Source: Neobacillus paridis (GTDB taxonomy: Bacteria > Bacillota > Bacilli > Bacillales > Cytobacillaceae). From it: a DNA stretch of 64,000 bases. The notes beneath the pieces are model-generated. The model was not told the DNA's origin, searched no databases, and worked only from the letters and a program-made list of their open reading frames with translations. Location: the NCBI RefSeq assembly GCF_016765675.1, contig NZ_JAESWB010000005.1, positions 231,996 through 295,995 on the forward strand, given 5' to 3'. This document shows positions 8,006-17,243 of this stretch, in pieces; the first letter of the stretch is position 1, and every line of letters starts with the position of its first letter. Made by a program: the position numbers and the translations under genes.

Positions 8006-9487
8006 TTATTCCAAATTAACCCATATACTCTTGACTTCTGTATAACTTTCAAGTGCGTAGGCGCTTAAGTCTCTGCCAAAGCCTGATTGTTTATAACCGC
8101 CAAATGGGGAGGCCGGGTCAATAGCGTCATAACAATTGATCCAGACACTGCCCGATTTGATTTGATTCGCCACTTTATGAGCCGTTTTCACATTTTCCGT
8201 CCAGATACCTGCTCCTAACCCGTATGGAGAGTTATTGGCACGTTCTATCACTTCCTCCACTGAATCGTACGCCATCACCACAACAACCGGACCAAAAATT
8301 TCTTCCTTGGCGATGATCATATTCTCTTCAACATCAACAAAAATTGTCGGTTCTATGAAGTACCCTGTATCCGATTTTCCACCTCCGATTGCAATTTTTG
8401 CTCCTTCTTTTACCCCTATATTGATAAATTCAGAAACACGTTCCTGCTGTTTTTTTGACACGAGCGGTCCCATTGTTGTTTCTTCATCCAACCCATTGCC
8501 AAGCTTCACCTGTCTCGCCAGCTCCACCATTCCTGCCACAACCTCATCATATTGGCTCCGATGTACATAAACACGGGAACCAGCGCTGCAAACCTCCCCT
8601 TGATTAAACATGATACCGTTAAAAACTCCGGGGATTGCTTTTTCTAAATCTGCATCTGGCAGAATAATATTCGGTGATTTCCCCCCCAGTTCAAGGGTTA
8701 GGCGTTTCATCGTGTCAGCCGCTTTTTTCATAATTTTTTTACCAACCACTGTAGATCCGGTAAACGAAATTTTATCGACATTCGGGTGTTCCACTAATGC
8801 ATTACCGGCAATCTCACCAAAACCAGGTACAATATTTACAACACCAGCTGGGAAGCCAGCTTTTTCAACCAGTTCAGCAAAATAAATAGCTGATAACGGC
8901 GTCTGTTCTGCCGGCTTCAACACGATGGTACAACCAGCCGCAAGTGCAGGAGCAACTTTCCAGGAAAGCATATTGATTGGATAATTAAACGGAATAATTT
9001 GTCCCACTACGCCAACAGGTTCGTGGCGTGTGTAATTTAAGAATGAATCAGATACAGGAATCGTTTGTCCCATATTCTTTGTTGCCCAGCCAGCGAAATA
9101 ACGAAATTGCTCGATAGTTCCGGGAACGTCGACTGCACGCGTCTCGTTGATTGGCTTCCCATTATCCAGACAGTCCAATTGGGCCAACTCTTCTTTATGT
9201 TCTTCAATCAGGTTTGCCAATTTATATATAAGATGCCCTCTGTCAGCAGGCCGCATTGTTGACCATAGTCCTTTTTCGAACGCATCCTTCGCCGCCTTTA
9301 CGGCTTGATTAATATCCTCAACACCTGCCTCATAAACGCTTGCCAAAACTGCTCCGGTTGCCGGGTTATAAGTGTCGAACGTTTTTAAAGAGACAGATTC
9401 CACAAACTTCCCATTTATATAAAGCTTTTTTGTCCCCTTTAAAAACTCAATCACCCTACTGCTTAATTCTTGAACTTGATTCACCAA
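8006..9487 (-). CDS. NAD(P)-dependent aldehyde dehydrogenase
   Basis: A 493-residue member of the ALDH superfamily, oxidising an aldehyde to its acid in the cytosol. Landmarks are QIIPFNYPINML (cofactor/oxyanion Asn), SFTGSTVVGKKI (NAD binding), LTLELGGKSPN (general base Glu about residue 262) and FNQGEVCSAGSRVYVH (catalytic Cys about residue 296). The closest known types are DhaS and betaine/phenylacetaldehyde dehydrogenases; the natural aldehyde is unknown. The start is TTG with AAGGAG nine bases upstream. It is the last gene of the ridA-DUF1028-nhaC-aminotransferase series, but a strong hairpin (9507-9551) precedes it, so it may be expressed at a different level. Supplying it with the aldehyde made by the aminotransferase is a natural inference. 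Confidence 0.85.
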   Translation of the reverse strand: MVNQVQELSSRVIEFLKGTKKLYINGKFVESVSLKTFDTYNPATGAVLASVYEAGVEDINQAVKAAKDAFEKGLWSTMRPADRGHLIYKLANLIEEHKEELAQLDCLDNGKPINETRAVDVPGTIEQFRYFAGWATKNMGQTIPVSDSFLNYTRHEPVGVVGQIIPFNYPINMLSWKVAPALAAGCTIVLKPAEQTPLSAIYFAELVEKAGFPAGVVNIVPGFGEIAGNALVEHPNVDKISFTGSTVVGKKIMKKAADTMKRLTLELGGKSPNIILPDADLEKAIPGVFNGIMFNQGEVCSAGSRVYVHRSQYDEVVAGMVELARQVKLGNGLDEETTMGPLVSKKQQERVSEFINIGVKEGAKIAIGGGKSDTGYFIEPTIFVDVEENMIIAKEEIFGPVVVVMAYDSVEEVIERANNSPYGLGAGIWTENVKTAHKVANQIKSGSVWINCYDAIDPASPFGGYKQSGFGRDLSAYALESYTEVKSIWVNLE

Positions 9488-9506
9488 TTAAACTCACTCC
9501 TTAACT

Positions 9507-9551
9507 AAAAAATAAACATGTCAGAGATAAACGGATATTATCTCTGACATG
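9507..9551 (-). terminator. Internal terminator between aminotransferase and aldehyde dehydrogenase genes
   Basis: A 14-bp perfect stem (CATGTCAGAGATAA / TTATCTCTGACATG, seven-base loop) is followed on the minus strand by a T-rich run. It lies within the 75-bp gap between the two genes and should uncouple ALDH from the upstream operon unless read through. Confidence 0.65.
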
Positions 9552-9562
9552 CCCTATTGGGA

Positions 9563-10939
9563 TTAAAGTGTTTTTTCAAATGCAGTTAGTGCATCATCTA
9601 CAATACTAATAATCTCTTCTACTTCTTCTTTATTAATAATAAGAGGCGGTGCAATCGCAACAATATTCTTTCCTTCTTCAAAATCAGCCGCCCTTAAGAT
9701 TAATTTATTGGTAAAGCAATGCTCAACAACAAATGCTGCAGCCCGAATCGATTGTTCAAAAGCTGTGTCAGTATCAGGATCGGCTTGCAAATCAAAACCA
9801 GCCAGCAATCCAACAGCTCTTGGTTTAGCAAAATGTTTGTGTTTATCACTTAAATAGTCAAAGCCTTTTTTCAGAACCTGTTCCATATTTTTGGCGTTTT
9901 CAACAAGATGATCACGTTCGATAATTTCCAAGTTTTTCAAAGCTACAGCACAGGCAGTTGGGTGACCACTGTATGTGAATCCATGTCCAAGGATTTGATC
10001 GTATTCTACGACGGTATCTCTGATTTCCTTGTTAACTAATACTCCGCCTAATTGGGCATAACCGCTGGTGATTCCCTTTGCCACACTCATGATATCAGGT
10101 ACAACGTCCCAATTTTCAACACCAAACCATTTACCGGTACGACCAAAACCACAAATGACTTCATCAGCAATTAATAAAACATCATTTGCTGTACACAGGT
10201 CCCTTACAGCCTTTAAGTAACCATCTGGAGAAACATGAACCCCGCCGGCACCTTGAACTGGCTCTAAAATGACCGCAGCAATATTTTCCGCACCTACCTT
10301 TTCAATCGTGTCACGGATACAGCCTTCATAGTTTGGATCAGTTTTATCACCTAGCTCGCAGTTAGTAACGTGGCCACGTGCATGTAAAATATCGCTATCC
10401 TTTGAGCCTGCAAAGCTATGGAAGGCATCGATTCCAGTAGCCGTACCAGCAGATACAGTAGCTCCATGATAGCTGCGGGTAATCGAGATAATTTTCTTTT
10501 TCGTTGGCCGGCCCTTCAAATTCCAGTAGAATCTGGCCAATTTGAAGGCTGTATCATTGGATTCAGAGCCGCCGGATGTATAGAAAATGGCGCTTAAATC
10601 GCCAGGGGCAATGGAAACAACCTTCTCAGCCAAACGGACTGCATTCGGATTGGAATAACTATAGAATGAAGAACTATATGCAATTGTGCTCATTTGATTA
10701 TAGGCTGCTTGTGCCAGCTCCTGATTTCCGTGACCTAGGTTTACATTCCAAAGCATGGAAACGCCATCAATGTACGTATCACCCTTTACATCCGTTACCC
10801 TAATTCCTTTCCCTTCTTGAAAAATAATTTTTGGACCTTTTTCTAAAAATTGCTTAGGTACCGTTGTCGGGTGTAAGTAATACTTCTTATCGATCTCAAT
10901 TAATTCTTGAATTTGTGATAATGTTTGTGGGTTTGCCAT
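9563..10939 (-). CDS. Class III (omega) aminotransferase, PLP-dependent
   Basis: A 458-residue class III transaminase of the beta-alanine:pyruvate / omega-amino acid type, transferring a terminal amine to pyruvate or 2-oxoglutarate. Key motifs are FYTSGGSESNDTAFKLARFY (phosphate cup), SYHGATVSAGTATG, ADEVICGFGRTG (Asp that contacts the PLP pyridine nitrogen) and SVAKGITSGYAQLGG (Schiff-base Lys about residue 289). ATTAGGAGG stands upstream of the ATG. A paralog of the same subclass is encoded at 54198-55529. Position between NhaC and an aldehyde dehydrogenase suggests conversion of a pathway amine to a semialdehyde. The substrate is not readable from sequence. Confidence 0.85.
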   Translation of the reverse strand: MANPQTLSQIQELIEIDKKYYLHPTTVPKQFLEKGPKIIFQEGKGIRVTDVKGDTYIDGVSMLWNVNLGHGNQELAQAAYNQMSTIAYSSSFYSYSNPNAVRLAEKVVSIAPGDLSAIFYTSGGSESNDTAFKLARFYWNLKGRPTKKKIISITRSYHGATVSAGTATGIDAFHSFAGSKDSDILHARGHVTNCELGDKTDPNYEGCIRDTIEKVGAENIAAVILEPVQGAGGVHVSPDGYLKAVRDLCTANDVLLIADEVICGFGRTGKWFGVENWDVVPDIMSVAKGITSGYAQLGGVLVNKEIRDTVVEYDQILGHGFTYSGHPTACAVALKNLEIIERDHLVENAKNMEQVLKKGFDYLSDKHKHFAKPRAVGLLAGFDLQADPDTDTAFEQSIRAAAFVVEHCFTNKLILRAADFEEGKNIVAIAPPLIINKEEVEEIISIVDDALTAFEKTL

Positions 10940-11019
10940 TCTTTAAAACCTCCTAATTAAAATATGAATGAAATATTTCAGCCATCTGGATGCAGTCTTG
11001 ATAATATGTTTCTAAATAC

Positions 11020-12477
11020 CTATGAAGTTGGTACGCTGGATTCTTTTGCCCCATCGATTACAATCCCCATCTCTGCCTGTTCCTCCGGAGATAACCGGTT
11101 AATCCTAAAATTAAAATATCCATATGTGATGGCCACAAATGTACTTAAATAGCAGAAAAAGGCGTATGGAGCATATTCAAGTGCGGAAACTCCCAGCACT
11201 GAGTACATGAAAATCCCACAGGTCGTCCATGGAAGCAGGCAGGCTGTGACTGTTCCACAATCCTCCAATGTACGGCCTAATAATTTTGGATGAAACCCAC
11301 GTTTCTTATATTCATTCAAATACATTCTTCCTGGTATGACCACAGACATAAACTGATCACAGCCAACAACATTTGACGCAATACAAGTACCAGCAGTTGC
11401 TGAGATTAAGCTGCCTGTTCGTTTTACTCTATTAAGTAACGCACCAAGAATGGCCTCCAATATTCTTGCCTTTTCAAGGGTAGCACCAAATGATAACGCA
11501 ATGAGAATTAGTGAAACCGTATACATCATGCTCTGGATTCCACCCTGATTTAATAGTTCATCTGTCACTTCATTCCCGGTTTCAATTGTAAATCCATTGT
11601 TCATAATCGAAAGCATATCACCTAGTGGTGCTTGCTGAACGAATACGGCAATTAATGCTCCAATGATGACTCCGATTGATAATCCAGGAATAGCGGGAAT
11701 TTTTAGCACAAAAATTAAAACAATGATTAGGAGTGGAATTAATAACAGAGGTGAAATGACAAAGTTGTCTGAAAGAATTTTCTGAATTTCCGCAGCCTGT
11801 GATAAATTTGCCCCATCGCTGTGAAATTTAAAGCCAATAAAGGTATACAAAAGAAGTGAAATAATGAGTGTCGGTAATGTTGTATTCATAAGATTTCGGA
11901 TATGATCAAAAAGGTCGATTCCGACTACTGCTGAGGTAAAGTTTGTCACATCTGATAGCGGACTCATTTTATCGCCGAAATACACACCTGAAACGACTGC
12001 ACCGGCAACCATTGGCAATGGTATTCCTAATCCCTGGCCGATACCCATTAAGGCAACACCAATTGTCCCGGCAGCAAACCACGCATTCCCCGCCATGCTC
12101 ACAAATACTGAAATGATACATGCGGTTAACAAATAATAGGTTGGTGACAATATCCCAATTCCGTAATAAATCATAGAAGGAACAATTCCTGCCGCCACCC
12201 AGGAACCAATAAACGCCCCAATAATAACTAAAATAAGTAATGCCTTAATCGAAACACTAATTGTTTTCGTAATCTGCTCTTCAATAGAATGAAATGAATG
12301 GCCCAGTTTTAAAGCAACTAATACCGCGACAACCGTACTAAGCAAAAGCGGCACATGTGGATCAGCTCCATAAACACCAATTCCAAAGGCAAGTGATACA
12401 CCCATAAAAACAATAGGAATTAATGCAACCCAAACCGATGGTAATTTATCCACGTTATGATTGTTTTCCTTTTTCAT
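11020..12477 (-). CDS. nhaC: NhaC-family Na+/H+ antiporter
   Basis: A 485-residue polytopic membrane protein of the NhaC ion-transporter family with about 11 membrane helices. Family-typical sequence includes IIGAFIGSWVAAGIVPSMIYYG, YFGDKMSPLSDVTNF (conserved polar membrane motif) and SNVVGCDQFMSVVIPGRMY. NhaC proteins exchange protons for sodium, but members within amino acid catabolic operons may carry malate/lactate- or amino-acid-type substrates. Its place between a DUF1028 protein and an aminotransferase favours a substrate- or product-transport role; that is inference. GAGGAGGAAGTGA precedes the ATG. It lies in the operon that begins with ridA. Confidence 0.8.
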   Translation of the reverse strand: MKKENNHNVDKLPSVWVALIPIVFMGVSLAFGIGVYGADPHVPLLLSTVVAVLVALKLGHSFHSIEEQITKTISVSIKALLILVIIGAFIGSWVAAGIVPSMIYYGIGILSPTYYLLTACIISVFVSMAGNAWFAAGTIGVALMGIGQGLGIPLPMVAGAVVSGVYFGDKMSPLSDVTNFTSAVVGIDLFDHIRNLMNTTLPTLIISLLLYTFIGFKFHSDGANLSQAAEIQKILSDNFVISPLLLIPLLIIVLIFVLKIPAIPGLSIGVIIGALIAVFVQQAPLGDMLSIMNNGFTIETGNEVTDELLNQGGIQSMMYTVSLILIALSFGATLEKARILEAILGALLNRVKRTGSLISATAGTCIASNVVGCDQFMSVVIPGRMYLNEYKKRGFHPKLLGRTLEDCGTVTACLLPWTTCGIFMYSVLGVSALEYAPYAFFCYLSTFVAITYGYFNFRINRLSPEEQAEMGIVIDGAKESSVPTS

Positions 12478-12517
12478 TCACTTCCTCCTCACATTCGATA
12501 TGAAAGGCTCCCAACTT

Positions 12518-13192
12518 TTATTCGTCACCCTTCACCCCGTAGGAAGGGGCTGCTTCAGGGTACACGGCTCTAGCTTCGTAGTCATTTGCCTGGGGTTCGT
12601 ATATTTGCCAAAGTTTCTTTAAATCCTCAAGTGGCTGTTCACTATAATCTATTCTTAAGTCAACATATGGAAAAGTCTGATCTCTATAGACTAAAAGCCC
12701 GATTGAATGCTCTTGGTCAAGTTCTCCACCCATTTGAAACCCTTTTTCGATTGCCGAGATTAATCTTTCTGCTAAAGGCTGGCCTTCCAATTGTAAAAAT
12801 ACCCTCCCCATAGCTTCAGGAATGGTTGGATCACTTAAAAGATTGCCGATACTGGCAACATTTTTATTGCAAAACTCTCCATGCACACCTAATGCTTTAC
12901 TACCGGTAAATGCAGCTGAGTTACCTTTTGCATCAACCACTGCCAGCTGCCGATATTCCGGATAAGGTGAAGCCCCCTTCATTGAGCGAATTGCCGACTC
13001 GGCATCAAAACCGTTTTCTAACACTGAAAAGCCAATGGTTGCCAACCTTGAATCTGTTACATTTTGGGTTAAGATAGCACCAACCCCTGATTTCGCCCAT
13101 GGGCATCTTGCACCAACAGATGGACTGCTAGAGGTAACAATTACCCCGAATGCCCCCGTTGTGGCACAACGTCCCGCAACCGAAAATGTCAT
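12518..13192 (-). CDS. DUF1028 Ntn-hydrolase-fold protein
   Basis: A 224-residue DUF1028 protein. It begins MTFSVAGRCATTGAFGV; in this family Met removal exposes Thr2, consistent with an N-terminal nucleophile (Ntn) hydrolase. Other family sequence includes SPSVGARCPWAKSGVGAILTQ and LGVHGEFCNKNVASIGNLL. The reaction has not been established for the family; amidase activity is the usual suggestion from fold. AAGGAGGG lies directly upstream of the ATG. It follows ridA by about 80 bp and precedes nhaC by 40 bp in the same operon, a neighbourhood in which DUF1028 and RidA proteins are often seen together. Confidence 0.8.
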   Translation of the reverse strand: MTFSVAGRCATTGAFGVIVTSSSPSVGARCPWAKSGVGAILTQNVTDSRLATIGFSVLENGFDAESAIRSMKGASPYPEYRQLAVVDAKGNSAAFTGSKALGVHGEFCNKNVASIGNLLSDPTIPEAMGRVFLQLEGQPLAERLISAIEKGFQMGGELDQEHSIGLLVYRDQTFPYVDLRIDYSEQPLEDLKKLWQIYEPQANDYEARAVYPEAAPSYGVKGDE

Positions 13193-13272
13193 AAAAAACC
13201 CTCCTTAAGCAAAATCAAAAAATATTTATGCACCATGCAAATAGTAATAATTAACTGCAATAAATCTAATCG

Positions 13273-13725
13273 TTATTCACTAATAACCGCTTCTACATCT
13301 ATCTCCATTAACATTTCCGGCATCGCCAAGCCGTTTACGATCAACCCTGTGCTGCATGGATAAACATCTTTAAAATGCTTAGCAATGACAGGATATACTT
13401 TGCTACGATCTTCCCGATGCAATAAATAAACGGTAATTTTGCAAATATCTTTTACTGAAGCCCCGGCCTCTTCCAGTAATTGCTTTACACAAGTACAAGC
13501 CACCTCGGCTTGGGCTGCTGCATCGCCAATTCCATGAAAGTTACCATCCAGATCAAATCCGGTTTGACCTCTTAAGAAAACCCGATTTCCTGCGCGGACA
13601 GCCATGCAAAATTCATTTGCAATATGATGTTCCGGCTTCCCTAAATGTTTTGGATAAAACTGCTCCGTTTTAAACTTACGAAATCTCTGAATCTCTACTT
13701 TTTTCGTTTCACCATGGATTGACAT
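13273..13725 (-). CDS. RidA/YjgF-family enamine/imine deaminase-like protein
   Basis: A 150-residue Rid-family protein, the first gene of a five-gene minus-strand series. RidA-type proteins hydrolyse reactive enamines/imines or, as RutC, aminoacrylate-type pathway intermediates. Conserved elements here are FLRGQTGFDLDGNFHG, QAEVACTCVKQLLEEAGAS and DVEAVI near the end. The key Rid arginine appears to be in the RGQTGF segment or in the EDRSKVYP region; I cannot assign it without alignment. The ATG at 13725 was chosen because GGGAGG lies nine bases upstream; a TTG two codons earlier would be too close. A CodY-like box lies 80 bp upstream. Confidence 0.78.
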   Translation of the reverse strand: MSIHGETKKVEIQRFRKFKTEQFYPKHLGKPEHHIANEFCMAVRAGNRVFLRGQTGFDLDGNFHGIGDAAAQAEVACTCVKQLLEEAGASVKDICKITVYLLHREDRSKVYPVIAKHFKDVYPCSTGLIVNGLAMPEMLMEIDVEAVISE

Positions 13726-13804
13726 TTTCAATATCCTCCCTATAAATTAGATTATTGTCATTTAAAGAATAAATCCTTTTATATACCTTAAATGTAATTT
13801 AATG

Positions 13805-13819
13805 TATATTCTGAAAATT
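13805..13819 (-). promoter_or_regulatory. CodY-like box upstream of the ridA operon
   Basis: On the minus strand AATTTTCAGAATATA matches the CodY consensus AATTTTCWGAAAATT at 13 of 15 positions. It lies between livF and ridA, where the ridA-operon promoter must be. CodY represses amino acid catabolism and uptake genes in rich medium. Confidence 0.45.
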
Positions 13820-13852
13820 GTCAAGTTTTAAAAAATATTTTTTTACCTTAGA

Positions 13853-14551
13853 TTAGCCTAAATAAGATCGTTGTACAATCTCGCTTTGCTTCAGCTCTTC
13901 TTTCGTTCCTGCACCAGCTAATCGGCCTGCCATTAATACATATCCCCTGCTGCAAAAATCAATAGCCATCTCCGCATTTTGATCTACTAACAAAATTGTC
14001 GTCCCCTGCATATGCAACTCGGTAATTTTATCATAGACTTCTAGAACAAGTTTCGGCGATAAACCCATGGACGGTTCATCAAGCAATAATAGTTTTGGGG
14101 CCGTCATCATCGCACGGGCAATAGCCAGCATTTGCTGTTCCCCACCCGAAAGTAATCCCGCTAATTGATTTTTTCGATCCCTAAGAATAGGAAAAGGCTC
14201 GGTAACTTCTTCAGCTCTTTGTTGCCGCTCTTTTGCAGGTAACGTATAGCCGCCTAAGATTAGATTATCCCAAACAGAAAGTAATGGAAATACATGCCTG
14301 CCTTCAGGAACAAGTGTCATACCACGACTCACAAGCTTAAAAGTTTTTTCATGAATGATCGACTGCCCATTTAGTAGAATGTCTCCACTTTTGGGCCGCA
14401 GTTCCCCAATGATCGTTTTCAATAGCGTACTTTTTCCCGCGCCATTCGCACCTATTACCGAAACGGCTTCATTCTCCTCTATCTTTAAACTAACATTGTC
14501 TAAAGCACATATTTGCCCATAATATGTACTTATATTTTGTACTCTAAGCAT
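13853..14551 (-). CDS. livF: LivF-type ABC transporter ATP-binding protein
   Basis: A 232-residue ATPase subunit of a branched-chain-amino-acid/amide-type (HAAT family) ABC importer. It contains Walker A GANGAGKST, signature LSGGEQQ, Walker B LLLLDEP and the switch His-like region LLVDQN. The ATG at 14551 is preceded by GGGAGGG and overlaps the end of livG by 8 bp, so the two ATPases are translationally coupled. It is the last gene of the hpaB-livKHMGF series. HAAT importers move leucine-type amino acids, urea, short amides or aromatic acids, so the substrate is open. Confidence 0.88.
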   Translation of the reverse strand: MLRVQNISTYYGQICALDNVSLKIEENEAVSVIGANGAGKSTLLKTIIGELRPKSGDILLNGQSIIHEKTFKLVSRGMTLVPEGRHVFPLLSVWDNLILGGYTLPAKERQQRAEEVTEPFPILRDRKNQLAGLLSGGEQQMLAIARAMMTAPKLLLLDEPSMGLSPKLVLEVYDKITELHMQGTTILLVDQNAEMAIDFCSRGYVLMAGRLAGAGTKEELKQSEIVQRSYLG

Positions 14552-15338
14552 TGGCTTCAGCCCTCCCCATATATGCTTCAACTACTGCTGGATGGTTTTG
14601 AATCACTTCTGGAGGCCCTTCAACCAATTTTTCGCCAAAATTGATAACTGTGATTTGGTTCGACAATGTATTCACTAAGTGCATATCATGAGCGATAATT
14701 AAAATGGTAATCCCCTGTTGATTCACCTGTGAAAATAACTGCATCAACTCCTTCGTTTCTTTCTGATTCATCCCTGCTGTAGGCTCATCAAGCAGTAATA
14801 AACGTGGATTTGTTGCTAAAGCTCGAGCTATTTCCACCCTTCTTTGATTCCCATAGGATAATTTTGCGGCATATTCATTTCGCATATCCCACAACCCGAC
14901 AAACTGCAAAATTTCTTTAATTCGGTCCTTTGCCTGACGTTCCCTCTTCCGAAATTCATTGGAACGAAATAATGCTGGCAGAAGTTTTCCGCCTGTTAAT
15001 AAGTAGGTTCCAATTAAAACGGTTTCAAACACTGTCATATCTGGAAATAGACGAATATTTTGGAACGTCCTAGAAACACCATACTGAGCAATTTTATCCG
15101 GTCGTAAAGAAGTGATGTCATGATTAAATAATTTTATTTTCCCTTCGTTGGGAGCTATTACGCCCGTAATCAGGTTGAACAATGTACTTTTCCCTGCACC
15201 ATTTGGGCCAATTATGGCATGTATCGCATTCTGGGTAACGGAAAATGATAAATCATTCACGGCCTTTACACCCCCGAAAGCCTTAGAAAGACGCTCGACA
15301 GTTAAAATGGCTGTATCGTATCCCTTTTCACTACTCAT
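14544..15338 (-). CDS. livG: LivG-type ABC transporter ATP-binding protein
   Basis: A 264-residue ATPase of the HAAT family. It has Walker A GPNGAGKST, signature LSYGNQRR, Walker B LLLLDEPTAGMNQ and a conserved C-terminal extension GEKLVEGPPEVIQNHPAVVEAYMG typical of LivG. It overlaps livM by 8 bp upstream and livF by 8 bp downstream. GAGGGG precedes the ATG. It pairs with LivF to drive substrate import through LivHM. Confidence 0.9.
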   Translation of the reverse strand: MSSEKGYDTAILTVERLSKAFGGVKAVNDLSFSVTQNAIHAIIGPNGAGKSTLFNLITGVIAPNEGKIKLFNHDITSLRPDKIAQYGVSRTFQNIRLFPDMTVFETVLIGTYLLTGGKLLPALFRSNEFRKRERQAKDRIKEILQFVGLWDMRNEYAAKLSYGNQRRVEIARALATNPRLLLLDEPTAGMNQKETKELMQLFSQVNQQGITILIIAHDMHLVNTLSNQITVINFGEKLVEGPPEVIQNHPAVVEAYMGRAEANA

Positions 15339-16353
15339 AGCCTAGCCCCTCTTTCTCGACTGATGATTTCTCAATCAGTATATTTTTTTGAAGGAAACGT
15401 CTCTTTATTATTTGGATTAATCCCATGATTCCTTTAGGGAAAAACATGATCATGATGACTATCAAAAATCCGTAGATTAACATTCTTAGTTCTGGTGTTT
15501 CCCGTAATGCTTCCGAGGAAATCGTCAGAATGGATGCTCCAATAATGGCACCTGCGATGGAGCCTTGTCCGCCGATCATCACCATCGTTAAAATCGTGAC
15601 AGACATACTAAAAGTAAAGGTTTCGGGACTGACAACATGCAGAAAATGAGCATATAATGCCCCCGCTGCACCACAAAACGTAGCAGAAATCGTAAACATC
15701 GTCACTTTCGTCTTAAATACGGGGATTCCCATTGCTTGGGCAGCTAATTCATCATCACGAATCGCGGTACAGGCGCGACCAAAACCTGACCTAATCAAAA
15801 GCCTAGTAATCAAAATTCCGAGATACACAAAAATCAATAGCAGAGGATAATAATCATGATATTGAAGAAACGGGAATTCAAATCCCCCCAGCTTAATGGT
15901 TGGCGGTGCTGGAATTCCTGCTATCCCCATCGGGCCGCCCGTTAAATCTGTCCAGTTGAGAAAAACAAGCCAAATGATTGTCCCAAAAGCAAGGGTAGCC
16001 ATAACAAGATATTCCTCGATTAACTTTAACCCAATAAACCCAATGATAAATCCAATAGCGGCCGTGATGACAATCGAAAATGGAAGTGTTAACCAAAATG
16101 ATAAGCCTACTTTTTTGGCAACGATCGCTGCTGTATAGGCACCAATTCCAAAAAATGCCCCATGACCGACTGACACTTGACCGGTATAGCCAACAATTAA
16201 ATCCAGTCCTAAAGCAAGGAGGGCGTAAATTAATATAAGATTAATAATGTACATAATGTATGGATTTGTAATTGCAAACGGTAGGAGAAATAAGGCGATT
16301 CCAACGATAATAAGTATGATTTTTTGAAAATATGATTTTTTCGTTTGTTCCAT
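15331..16353 (-). CDS. livM: LivM-type ABC transporter permease
   Basis: A 340-residue inner-membrane permease with about nine helices. The family signatures are LIVGYTGQVSVGHGAFFGIGAYTAA near residue 55 (partly quoted as GYTGQVSVGHGAFFGIGAY) and the cytoplasmic coupling motif GRACTAIRDDELAAQAMGI. The ATG at 16353 is supported by GGAGGAAGAGGG just upstream; 13 bp separate it from the livH stop. It forms the translocation pore with LivH. Confidence 0.88.
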   Translation of the reverse strand: MEQTKKSYFQKIILIIVGIALFLLPFAITNPYIMYIINLILIYALLALGLDLIVGYTGQVSVGHGAFFGIGAYTAAIVAKKVGLSFWLTLPFSIVITAAIGFIIGFIGLKLIEEYLVMATLAFGTIIWLVFLNWTDLTGGPMGIAGIPAPPTIKLGGFEFPFLQYHDYYPLLLIFVYLGILITRLLIRSGFGRACTAIRDDELAAQAMGIPVFKTKVTMFTISATFCGAAGALYAHFLHVVSPETFTFSMSVTILTMVMIGGQGSIAGAIIGASILTISSEALRETPELRMLIYGFLIVIMIMFFPKGIMGLIQIIKRRFLQKNILIEKSSVEKEGLGYE

Positions 16354-16366
16354 CCCTCTTCCTCCT

Positions 16367-17233
16367 TCAAACTTTTTGTTGAATAATTTTTCCAAAAATA
16401 CCCTGAGGACGGACTAACAAGATAAATAACAGGATAACCATTGCCACTGCATCACGATAGCCGGAGGAAATAAAGCCAGCCGCAAAACTTTCAATTATTC
16501 CCAGCAGCAGTCCAGCAACCATGGCACCTGGTATATTTCCCATGCCCCCCATAACCGAGGCTGTGAATCCCTTTAGTCCAGCAAATATTCCCATGGTAGG
16601 ATAAACCAGAAATACCGGACCTACTAGAATCCCGGCAAGTGCCCCAACTGCAGAGCCAATGGCAAAGGTTACAGAAATCACCTTATTGGCATTGATCCCC
16701 ATTAATTGCGTTGCACTGATATTTTGTGATGCGGCTTGAACTGCTTTCCCCATAATTGTCCTATTCATGAATAGCTCTAAAACCATCATGACAAGTATCG
16801 TTAAGATGATGATAAAAATATAGTGTTGATTGATCATCATATCGCCTATTTGGATATTTTTATAGAGAAATGGCGATGTTAATCTCTCCGGGGTTGCCCC
16901 CCAAATATATTGAGCTAGATTTTGTAGAAAGATAGATATCCCAATGGCGGCAATCAATAAATTTAATTTTGGGGCATTTCGCATCCTCATATACACTGCT
17001 TTTTCCATCAAATATCCCAAGAGAGCACCCGCCAGAACGCCGCCAAGGTATGCTAACCATATTGGGGTATCCAATAATAAAAGATAAAGGGACACGAATG
17101 CCCCTCCCATATATACCTCACCATGTGCAAAGTTAATAAAACGAAGCACATTCCAAACCATTGTATAACCAATTGCCATTAAGGCATAAATACTGCCAAG
17201 GACAATTCCATTAATTAATTGATCGAAAAACAT
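16367..17233 (-). CDS. livH: LivH-type ABC transporter permease
   Basis: A 288-residue permease with eight or so membrane helices. Signature sequences are NGIVLGSIYALMAIGYTMVW and FINFAHGEVYMGGAF near the N-terminus, and KAVQAASQNISATQLMGIN, the coupling loop, in the middle. The ATG at 17233 has GGGTGG upstream; a GTG three codons earlier is a possible alternative. It begins 10 bp after the substrate-binding-protein gene ends. Confidence 0.88.
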   Translation of the reverse strand: MFFDQLINGIVLGSIYALMAIGYTMVWNVLRFINFAHGEVYMGGAFVSLYLLLLDTPIWLAYLGGVLAGALLGYLMEKAVYMRMRNAPKLNLLIAAIGISIFLQNLAQYIWGATPERLTSPFLYKNIQIGDMMINQHYIFIIILTILVMMVLELFMNRTIMGKAVQAASQNISATQLMGINANKVISVTFAIGSAVGALAGILVGPVFLVYPTMGIFAGLKGFTASVMGGMGNIPGAMVAGLLLGIIESFAAGFISSGYRDAVAMVILLFILLVRPQGIFGKIIQQKV

Positions 17234-17243
17234 CTTTACCACC